Positions 33,563 to 40,074 of a stretch of 64,000 nucleotides of DNA are shown here, piece by piece. The position numbers and the translations under genes are program-made. Every line of letters begins with the position of its first letter. The stretch's first letter is position 1. The DNA comes from an uncultured Collinsella sp. (GTDB taxonomy: Bacteria; Actinomycetota; Coriobacteriia; Coriobacteriales; Coriobacteriaceae). The notes below the pieces were generated by a model. It saw nothing but the letters and a program-made list of their open reading frames with translations. It was not told the DNA's origin and did not search any database. The stretch spans positions 124,001 through 188,000 of the forward strand of contig CAUCKA010000001.1 of the NCBI GenBank assembly GCA_958443265.1, written 5' to 3'.

Positions 33563-33584
33563 CGATATTTCGCTTTTAACGAGC

Positions 33585-33628
33585 AAACCACCACAAAGGG
33601 GACAGGCACCTTTGTGGTGGTTTTTGTT
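33585..33628. terminator. Bidirectional terminator between fprA and the DeoR gene
   Basis: Perfect 15-bp arms AAACCACCACAAAGG (33585-33599) and CCTTTGTGGTGGTTT (33609-33623), loop GGACAGGCA, followed by TTTTGTTT. A similar CCACCACAA...GGGGACAG hairpin lies at 54946-54984. Confidence 0.9.
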
Positions 33629-34431
33629 TAAGCGCCGGCGATGACGAGATTTGGGTGGGCGCCGTCGACGATCTCGGCGATTGAGGTGGCGACGGCATCG
33701 TTGGGGTCACGGTCCATCACGATGGTGTCGACATCTGCCAGCTCGGCAAAGCTGTACATGCCGCGTCCGTTGACCTTGCTGGCGTCCATGAGGGCGACGC
33801 TTTGGCGGGCGGCGCCGACCATAGCCGCTTTGGTCTCGGCCATCTGCGGAAAGTCGGTGGTAAAGCCGCAGCCGGGAACAAAGGCGCCGGGGCACATGAT
33901 GGCGAGGTCAGCGTGAACCATTCGCAGCGCCTGCATGGTGAGCGGACCGTACAGATAACGATGGCCTTTGCGCAGTGCTCCGCCCAGCATGGCAACATCG
34001 ACCGAGGGCATGCTCTCGTCGATGTAATCAGCGATGGTGATGTCGGCCGTGATGACGGTGATGCCGTCGCGTTGGTCGAGGAGCCGGATAAACTCGAGAG
34101 CGGTGGTGCCCGAGTCGACGAGCAGCGTGTCGCCGTCATTGACGAGTTCGATGGCGCTTTGTGCGATGGCCTGCTTGGCGGCGACATTGACGTTGATGCG
34201 ACGATCCTGCGTGGAGACGGTTAGGCGTTTGTGGAGCGACACGGCGCCGCCGTGCGTGCGGCGCAGTTTGCCGGACTCGGCGAGTGCGTCTAGGTCGGCA
34301 CGGGCGGTAACGGAGGACACGCCAAAGGTCTGGGCGATTTCTGCCACCTGCACCGAGGCGTTATGTTCGAGCATCTCCATGATGGCGGCACGACGCTCAT
34401 CGGCGAAAGCTCGGGTTGTTGCATGGGCCAT
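33628..34431 (-). CDS. DeoR-family regulator beside the tagatose-bisphosphate aldolase
   Basis: A 267-residue DeoR/AgaR-type regulator: N-terminal winged helix (VQVAEIAQTFGVSSVTARAD, then LRRTHGGAV) and a phosphosugar sensor domain with DGDTLLVDSGTT, VITADITIADYI, LGGALRKGHRYLYGP and MDASKVN. It is divergent from the aldolase gene across a 335-bp AT-rich region and therefore probably controls it, likely with a phosphosugar such as tagatose-1,6-bisphosphate or a relative as signal. Distinct in sequence from the LacR-like gene at 5183 (longer N terminus, SVTARADLDAL instead of DMTIRRDLEEL), so the pathway appears split between two DeoR regulators. Confidence 0.85.
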   Translation of the reverse strand: MAHATTRAFADERRAAIMEMLEHNASVQVAEIAQTFGVSSVTARADLDALAESGKLRRTHGGAVSLHKRLTVSTQDRRINVNVAAKQAIAQSAIELVNDGDTLLVDSGTTALEFIRLLDQRDGITVITADITIADYIDESMPSVDVAMLGGALRKGHRYLYGPLTMQALRMVHADLAIMCPGAFVPGCGFTTDFPQMAETKAAMVGAARQSVALMDASKVNGRGMYSFAELADVDTIVMDRDPNDAVATSIAEIVDGAHPNLVIAGA

Positions 34432-34766
34432 ATCTGCTCCATCATCGTCTGAAATTTGCAGGAATTGTGTTGAGTCTATTTTCGTTCATTTTCTTTTTAA
34501 GTAAGAAAACGCCTTTCGATTACTTATCTTTTCTATAAAAGAAAGTCGTTTAACGCCCAAAATTCAATATTGAACACGCCCACTCAGCTCCAATTCCTTC
34601 CGTTTACTTTTCAAAAACGACTGTATTGACCTGCATGGGCTCAATATCTCGCACGTGCAAAGCAGCTGAATTTCATACAATGGGCGCAGCAAAACGCAAG
34701 GTAAATCGCCTTGCGGACACGTACGCCCGATGTCCAGATGCGGGCGAGGGAGAGGAGCAAACGCTC
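34432..34766. promoter_or_regulatory. Divergent promoter region, DeoR gene / aldolase
   Basis: Strongly AT-rich at 34480-34560, with repeated and inverted CTTTT/AAAAG tracts (TTTCTTTTTAAGTAAGAAAACG, TCTTTTCTATAAAAGAAAG). These are plausible operators for the adjacent DeoR protein. The aldolase leader is long (about 200 bp) and holds no recognised riboswitch. Confidence 0.5.
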
Positions 34767-35624
34767 ATGGCACTTGTTACCACCGAAAAGATGCTCAAGG
34801 ACGCTCAGGCCGGCCACTACGCCGTCGGCGCGTTCAACGTCGAGAACCTCGAGTTTGTTATGGCCGTTCTGGCCGCTGCCGAGGAGACCAAGTCCCCCGT
34901 CATCATGCAGACCACCCCAGGCACCATCAAGACCGCTGGTCTGGACTACTTCTACGGCATGGTCAAGGCTGCCGCCGAGCGCGCTTCCGTGCCCGTCGCC
35001 CTGCACCTCGATCACGGCGATGGCTATGACCGCTGCATGCAGGCTTTCCGCACGGGCTACACCTCCGTCATGATCGACGGTTCGCACGAGTCCTTCGAGG
35101 ACAACATTGCCCTGACCAAGTCCGTCGCCGACGCTGGCCGCGCCATGGGCGTGCCCGTCGAGGCCGAGCTCGGCAAGGTCGGCGGTAAGGAGGACGACGG
35201 TCCCGCGGTTGAGGGCGAGAGCCCCTACACCGATCCTGCCGAGGCCAAGGAGTTTGTTGAGCGCACCGGCTGCACCTCCCTCGCAATTGGCGTTGGCACC
35301 AGCCACGGTGTGTACACGAGCGATCCGCACATCGAGCAGTCCGTGGTCAAGGCCATCCGCGACGCCGTCGACGTGCCGCTGGTTCTGCACGGCACCTCCG
35401 GTGTGCCCGATGAGCAGGTTGCCGAGGCTGTGAAGAACGGCATCTGCAAGGTTAACTACGCCACCGAGCTGCGTCAGGCCTACACCAAGGGCTTCATGGC
35501 CTACATGGCCGAGAACCCTGCCTGCTTCGATCCTAAGAAGCCGGCCAAGGAGGGCATGCGCGAGATCACCGAGCTGGTTAAGATCCGCATGACCAACCTC
35601 AACTCTGTGGGCAAAGCAGAGTAA
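34767..35624 (+). CDS. Class II tagatose-1,6-bisphosphate / fructose-1,6-bisphosphate aldolase
   Basis: A 285-residue zinc-dependent aldolase of the GatY/KbaY/Fba family. It splits a ketohexose bisphosphate to DHAP and glyceraldehyde-3-P, the last step of the tagatose pathway begun by lacABC. Catalytic Asp82 and zinc ligand His83 lie in LHLDHGD, further zinc ligands are His180 (TSHGVY) and His208 (LHGTSG). The length of about 285 is that of tagatose-type enzymes rather than long E. coli-type FbaA. ATG 34767 has GAGAGGAG upstream; the frame extends upstream to 34626 without homology. Divergent from its DeoR regulator. Fructose-bisphosphate activity is equally possible and it may serve glycolysis too. 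Confidence 0.9.
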   Translation: MALVTTEKMLKDAQAGHYAVGAFNVENLEFVMAVLAAAEETKSPVIMQTTPGTIKTAGLDYFYGMVKAAAERASVPVALHLDHGDGYDRCMQAFRTGYTSVMIDGSHESFEDNIALTKSVADAGRAMGVPVEAELGKVGGKEDDGPAVEGESPYTDPAEAKEFVERTGCTSLAIGVGTSHGVYTSDPHIEQSVVKAIRDAVDVPLVLHGTSGVPDEQVAEAVKNGICKVNYATELRQAYTKGFMAYMAENPACFDPKKPAKEGMREITELVKIRMTNLNSVGKAE

Positions 35625-35650
35625 CAGCAAGGGTACTCTGATCCCACCGG

Positions 35651-35797
35651 ACGGTTTGGGCGGGTCCCGTACTTAGTTTCCAAAACGTCCTCGCGCATGA
35701 AGGCCCCCGTTGTCTCGCTTCTTCGAAGCGTTGACAACGGGGGCCTTCGCGCTGCGGAATGATTTTGGAAACTAAGTACGGGACCCGCCCAAACCGT
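35651..35797. repeat. Nested inverted-repeat element E6 (34-bp arms)
   Basis: Outer arms CGGTTTGGGCGGGTCCCGTA...TTTCCAAAA (from 35651) and the complement (35764-35797) are perfect over about 34 bp. Inside, AAGGCCCCCGTTGTC (about 35700) and GACAACGGGGGCCTT (about 35733) form a second hairpin. It lies just past the aldolase stop and may end its transcript although there is no T run. Confidence 0.8.
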
Positions 35798-36058
35798 TCT
35801 GCTCAATCGCCCTTGTGGCGTTAGTGTCGGAAAAATAAGACGTTGCTTTTTGCCCCCTGCGGAAAGATTGGGGAACTAAGTCCTCGTCCCTCCCCGGTTG
35901 ACCTACTCGAGGTCGTCGCCCTTGTGGCGTTAGGGCGGAAAATAATAAGAAGCCTTCGCGCTGCGGAATGATTTTGGAAACTAAGTACGGGGACCCGCCC
36001 AAGCCGTTCTGCTCAATCGCCCTTGTGGTGTTGGGGCTGAAAGGGTGGGACGCGTGGG
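35798..36058. repeat. Tandem partial copies of the E6 right half
   Basis: GCTGCGGAATGATTTTGGAA followed by ACTAAGTACGG...CCCGCCCAA recurs at about 35956-36011, with the trailing TTCTGCTCAATCGCCCTTGTGG also repeated. A more diverged version occupies about 35850-35935 (CTGCGGAAAGATTGGGGAAC). The stretch between the aldolase and the HAD gene is thus built of three successive half-copies; no gene is visible. Confidence 0.75.
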
Positions 36059-36682
36059 TTATTTGGTTGTTAGGGTTAGTAGGTCGTTGGGGGTTTTGAG
36101 GTTGTAGGTGGCGTTTGGGATATCTTGGTGTGATCCCCATGCTGCTCGGGCAAAACTGACCCCTGCTGAAGTTGCGCATTGTTCGTCGTAGACGGTGTCG
36201 CCAACGTAGACGACGTTGCCAGGATTCGCGCCCGCACGTCGGAGATATTCGAGCATGGGTGCGGGTGCGGGTTTATGTTCGGTTGTGTCTTCGACAAGGA
36301 TGATGTGCTCAAAATACTTATCGAAACCAAGGGGTGCAATTTCTTTTGCGTATTCGTCGCGCGCACGTGAGGAGACGATGCCAAGTTTGCAGCCGCTATC
36401 GGCGAGTGTTGCGATGACTTCAAGCAAACCTGGAAACACGCTGATGGTGCTTTTAAAGCTGGCGGCAACTTGGCACCAGCGATCCAACGTTGCCTGCGAG
36501 TAGATCCCAAGTTTCTCAAGGGCATCCTTGCCGGGTATGCCGAGGGCAAATTCAAGCTCGTGTCGGGGGAGCGTTTTGCCGGTCTCTTCTTGGACAATCT
36601 GGACAAGCGATGATAGAACGCTTTCTTCTGTATCTGCCAATGTCCCATCAACGTCAAATACGATATGGTCAAAGTGCTTCAT
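36059..36682 (-). CDS. HAD-superfamily hydrolase (phosphoglycolate phosphatase / beta-phosphoglucomutase-like)
   Basis: A 207-residue HAD phosphatase. Motif I is DVDGTLADTE (nucleophile Asp10), motif II IVSSRARDEY, motif III Lys in EHKPAPAPM, and motif IV VYVGDTVYDEQ. The cap between residues 15 and 80 is helical, placing it in subfamily I. Substrate cannot be told; small sugar phosphates or phosphoglycolate are typical. The AraC-type regulator starts upstream on the same strand and ends 56 bp before this gene, so they may be co-transcribed. Confidence 0.87.
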   Translation of the reverse strand: MKHFDHIVFDVDGTLADTEESVLSSLVQIVQEETGKTLPRHELEFALGIPGKDALEKLGIYSQATLDRWCQVAASFKSTISVFPGLLEVIATLADSGCKLGIVSSRARDEYAKEIAPLGFDKYFEHIILVEDTTEHKPAPAPMLEYLRRAGANPGNVVYVGDTVYDEQCATSAGVSFARAAWGSHQDIPNATYNLKTPNDLLTLTTK

Positions 36683-36738
36683 ATGATTTCTCCTCTCTGT
36701 TGTTTGCCTGCAAGTTTGATGCGGTGACAGAAGAAAGG

Positions 36739-37677
36739 CTAGCGGGATTTCTGCCTGGTGCTATCGAGATTCTGCCTCGCTGCTCGATAGCTCGAAGGAG
36801 TGCATCCCATTTGTTCTTTAAATACCTGGCCAAGATGGCTTGCTGTCGCAAAGCCGCATTGGCGCGCGACTGTCTGGACCGTTCGCGTGGTGTGTGCCAA
36901 AAGTTCGCAAACACGGTTTACGCGGTATGCGCGCAGATATGCCGCCGGGGTCGTTCCTGCGCAAGCTTCGATAATGCGGTAACACTCTCTTTCGCTTACG
37001 CCGGCTGCAGATGCCATCTGGGGCACATCTATAGCGGCTGCATAGTTTGCGCGGATATAGTCCAGGATTGCCTTGAACTGTACGTCGCGGTTGGTCATCC
37101 AAGAGGCGTTGTCGGAGGAAAAGAGCGGTTCGGCCTTGGCGTAAATCTGAATCCAGAGCTCTGACAAGCTATTCCGAAGCGCCATCTCGTTCTGCGGCCG
37201 TTGAAGGTCGTGGTTAAAGGAACTCTTTAGCAAATCGATAAAGGGCATATCGTCGGGGTTGGTGGGCGACCATTTGAGCACATCGACGCCTCGACATTGC
37301 AGCAAAGGATTGATATAGCGCTTTAGAAGGCGTCCCGCGGGATCGCCGAGCATCGACGGCTGAAAGATATGCAACATTTGAATGGCTGGTGCCGAATTGG
37401 GTGATTGCAGCGTGCTGTGCAAAACGCCGCCGTTGATAAAGCCGGCGGACCCTTCCTCAAAGCGTACGTGCTCATGAGCCGCGCGCGTTCGATAGTCAAT
37501 CGCTCCCTGTTCCATGTAGAAAAGCTCAACTTCGGAATGCCAGTGCCAGGGGACGGAATTGCCCGGATAGCGAGCGAATTCTGCGCGTTCGGCAATATAG
37601 GGCCAGTCTTCGGCGGTCTCGGGAAACGCTTCCTCGCGTCCTCCGCGGTGCAATTCTATGTGATCCATGTTTCGCAT
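36739..37677 (-). CDS. AraC-family transcriptional regulator
   Basis: A 312-residue AraC/XylS regulator: N-terminal cupin-like ligand domain (HWHSEVELFYMEQGAIDYRT, residues 45-65) and C-terminal double helix-turn-helix (about 205-300: IDVPQMASAAGVSERECYRI and TVQTVARQCGFATASHLGQV, then FKEQMGCTPSSYR). Probably binds a sugar or similar small molecule. Start is ATG 37677 or the next ATG 37668 (MDHIELHRGG). The HAD gene is immediately downstream. No operator was identified. Confidence 0.88.
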   Translation of the reverse strand: MRNMDHIELHRGGREEAFPETAEDWPYIAERAEFARYPGNSVPWHWHSEVELFYMEQGAIDYRTRAAHEHVRFEEGSAGFINGGVLHSTLQSPNSAPAIQMLHIFQPSMLGDPAGRLLKRYINPLLQCRGVDVLKWSPTNPDDMPFIDLLKSSFNHDLQRPQNEMALRNSLSELWIQIYAKAEPLFSSDNASWMTNRDVQFKAILDYIRANYAAAIDVPQMASAAGVSERECYRIIEACAGTTPAAYLRAYRVNRVCELLAHTTRTVQTVARQCGFATASHLGQVFKEQMGCTPSSYRAARQNLDSTRQKSR

Positions 37678-38166
37678 GGCATCAGTATAAAGCGCGATGG
37701 GCTTAGATTGCTCTTGCCTGTTCGGGGAACGCCTTGTTTAGGGATGCTTGGAGCTTTTCGAACGATGCTTGCAAGTTGTGGCTCTGGTTGGTTGAGCGTT
37801 TGGCTTTTGTGGTGGGGGAGTCGAGGAGGCCGTTTCTCTGTGTCGGGGGGAAGCAGAAAAGGTTTGCATGTTTTAGGGATGGCTGCTGTTCTGCGCCATT
37901 GGAAGAATGCATGCTTTTGTGGCCTCCTCGATATCCACCAAAAGGATGCGCTCGGGGTTTGCTGCTAGGTCCCGTGCGCTGGCTACATTATGCCGCGAGC
38001 GCTGATAAGGAAGCGCTAAAGAAAGGCTTAACAGGGTTTGATATAACAATGAAACTGCAGGTCAGAGGTATCAAATAACACTCTTGAAAGGTTTTGGGCT
38101 TAAGGGCTTTCTAAGGTTTGTGACGTGGATGTGGCGCGGACGTGCGGAGCGTGTGGATGCTTGCTG
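37678..38166. other. 489-bp gap without a convincing gene
   Basis: AT-richer than average. A 69-codon minus-strand frame (37703-37912, MHSSNGAEQQ) has GGAGG about 10 bp upstream but low-complexity content. Another minus-strand frame across about 37840-37995 reads ASARDLAANPERILLVDIEE and may be a decayed coding fragment. Neither is supported enough to call. The AraC promoter should lie at the left end. Confidence 0.35.
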
Positions 38167-39144
38167 TTAGCGCTGAGGTGCGGCGGCGCGCACCTGCTCG
38201 ATGACCTTTTCCATGGTGGCGTCGATGCGGTCTTTTTTGAGTTCGCATTCCCAGATGGTTATGGGTGTCCAGCCCATTTGAGTGAGTGCTGCCACGGCAG
38301 CGCGGTCGCGCTCGACGTTGCGACGGAACTTTGCCTCCCAAAACTCAACGTTACGTTTGGGCTGGCTGGGGTTGCACTTGGGGCAGCGATGCCAAAAACA
38401 GCCGTTGACAAAGATGGCGATCTTGCGCCCGGGAAAGGCGATATCGGGTTTGCCGGGAACCTTCCATTCCAGGCGATAGCCCGTAAGGCCTGCTGCCCGC
38501 AGACGCTGACGTACAAGCAGCTCGGGCTTGGTGTCGGCGCGTTTGTTGCCTTTCATGGACTTTTTAATAGCGGCACGACGACGTACCAGCTCGCGCTCGT
38601 CGGCGGAAAGGTCCGAGGTGTCGATACCGTCCAACAGGCCGGGCTTGGGGCGCATTTTGCTGCGGCGCTTATGTTTGCGCTTGGGCTTGGTAGCAGGCTT
38701 GTCGGCCGTGGCGGCCTCGGCGTCGTTGGCATCAAGCCGGTCTTCCTTCAGCTCAATCAGGGCGTCAATGAGTCCCTTGTCGGCGGGCATCCACTCAACG
38801 GTGGCAAGAGACGTCTGCGGAATCCAGCGGATATCAAGCTGGCGGTCGTGTTTCTGGGGCTCGCCAGACTCTTTAGCCAGCGAGCAGTAGTAACACTCCA
38901 TTGAGAGATGAAAATCGGGGTAGTCATACTCAACTGTGTAGAAGTCACGCAGGTTGGTGACCTTTACCTGCAGCTCTTCCATAAGCTCGCGGCGCACGGC
39001 GTCTTCGGGCGTCTCGCCGCGCAGAAGTTTGCCGCCTGGGAACTCCCAAAGTCCCTGCATGTCGCCATAGCCGCGCTGCACGGCAAGCAGCTCGTCAGAT
39101 CCTTCCTTGCGAATGATCCCAGCGGCAACATGAACAGTCTTCAA
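38167..39144 (-). CDS. NUDIX hydrolase fused to a Vsr-type mismatch endonuclease
   Basis: A 325-residue two-domain protein. Residues 1-132 form a MutT-like NUDIX domain: the box runs from Gly38 through Glu44 to Arg52-Glu53-Leu54 and Glu56-Glu57 (GGKLLRGETPEDAVRRELME). A Lys/Arg-rich linker (150-166) follows. Residues 185-325 are Vsr-like: DTKPELLVRQRLRAAG, catalytic Asp234 in VPGKPDIAFPG, FVNGCFWHRCPKC with zinc-type Cys/His, and FW-x-x-K...N-x-x-RD, WEC. Vsr repairs T:G mismatches; NUDIX enzymes clean oxidised nucleotides. Residue 247 is Asn where E. coli Vsr has His64. No cytosine methyltransferase gene is in the window. Each domain is recognisable; the fused function is inferred. Confidence 0.9.
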   Translation of the reverse strand: MKTVHVAAGIIRKEGSDELLAVQRGYGDMQGLWEFPGGKLLRGETPEDAVRRELMEELQVKVTNLRDFYTVEYDYPDFHLSMECYYCSLAKESGEPQKHDRQLDIRWIPQTSLATVEWMPADKGLIDALIELKEDRLDANDAEAATADKPATKPKRKHKRRSKMRPKPGLLDGIDTSDLSADERELVRRRAAIKKSMKGNKRADTKPELLVRQRLRAAGLTGYRLEWKVPGKPDIAFPGRKIAIFVNGCFWHRCPKCNPSQPKRNVEFWEAKFRRNVERDRAAVAALTQMGWTPITIWECELKKDRIDATMEKVIEQVRAAAPQR

Positions 39145-39288
39145 CAGGAGCCCTCTCTCAACATCAACACATGGCAGGCTACTCTTACCTTACACAACGG
39201 TAAGGCAAGCGTAAGCCATATCGATGGTAGCCGACTCGCTTCCTTGCGACTATAGATGCCGTAGACTAATCGCAAGAAAGGACTCGGT

Positions 39289-40074
39289 ATGCAAACCACG
39301 CACATGGCGACCCCGGTACTGGAGGTCGCGCATCTCGAAAAGGTATATGGCGCGCTGGGCAATGTGACCCGCGCGCTCAACGACGTTAGCTTTACCGTCA
39401 ACCGCGGCGAATTCGTCGGCATCATGGGCGCCTCGGGCTCGGGCAAGTCGACGTTGCTCAACTGCGTGTCGACCATCGATAGCGCCACGAGTGGCACCAT
39501 CCGCATCAACGGCCAGGACGTGACGCGCATGAAGCAGGCCAAGCTTTCGCAGTTCCGCCGCGAGGAGCTGGGCTTTATCTTCCAGGACTCCAACTTGCTC
39601 GATACGCTCACGGCGCGCGAGAACATCGCCCTGCCGCTCACCATCGCCCGCACAAACTCGGCAGAGATCTCGACCCGCGTGCAGGACGTGGCCGCGCGCC
39701 TGTCTATCAGTCAGGTGCTCGACAAGTATCCCTACCAAATGTCGGGCGGCCAGCAGCAGCGCGTTGCCGCGGCTCGCGCGCTCGTCACCGACCCCACCAT
39801 GATCATGGCCGACGAGCCCACCGGCGCCCTCGATTCCAAGAGCGCTCGCCTGCTGCTCGAGAGCCTGGAGGCCCTTAACCGCCGCCTGCGCGCCACCGTG
39901 CTCATGGTTACGCACGACAGTTTTGCCGCCAGCTACACGAGCCGTGTGCTGTTTATTCGCGACGGCAAGATCTTCACCGAGCTGCGCCGCGGCGACACCG
40001 ACCGCCGAGAGTTCTTCGACCGCATTATGGAGGTCGTTGCCATGATGGGCGGTGAAGGCTCCGATGCTCTGTAA
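39289..40074 (+). CDS. ABC transporter ATPase, BceA/MacB type
   Basis: A 261-residue ATPase energising the adjacent FtsX-type permease. Walker A is GASGSGKST (about 46-54), Q loop FIFQDSNLLD, ABC signature MSGGQQQR, Walker B MIMADEPTGALDSKS and switch His in VTHDS. This family exports or releases cell-wall-targeting peptides such as bacitracin and lantibiotics. AAAGGA precedes ATG 39289. Its stop overlaps the permease start by about 11 bp. The usual BceRS two-component system is not adjacent. Confidence 0.92.
   Translation: MQTTHMATPVLEVAHLEKVYGALGNVTRALNDVSFTVNRGEFVGIMGASGSGKSTLLNCVSTIDSATSGTIRINGQDVTRMKQAKLSQFRREELGFIFQDSNLLDTLTARENIALPLTIARTNSAEISTRVQDVAARLSISQVLDKYPYQMSGGQQQRVAAARALVTDPTMIMADEPTGALDSKSARLLLESLEALNRRLRATVLMVTHDSFAASYTSRVLFIRDGKIFTELRRGDTDRREFFDRIMEVVAMMGGEGSDAL

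Noticed and set aside
37703..37912. 69-codon minus-strand frame in the gap after the AraC gene
   Set aside because: It has a plausible ribosome site, but biased composition and no recognisable fold; left as part of the gap description.
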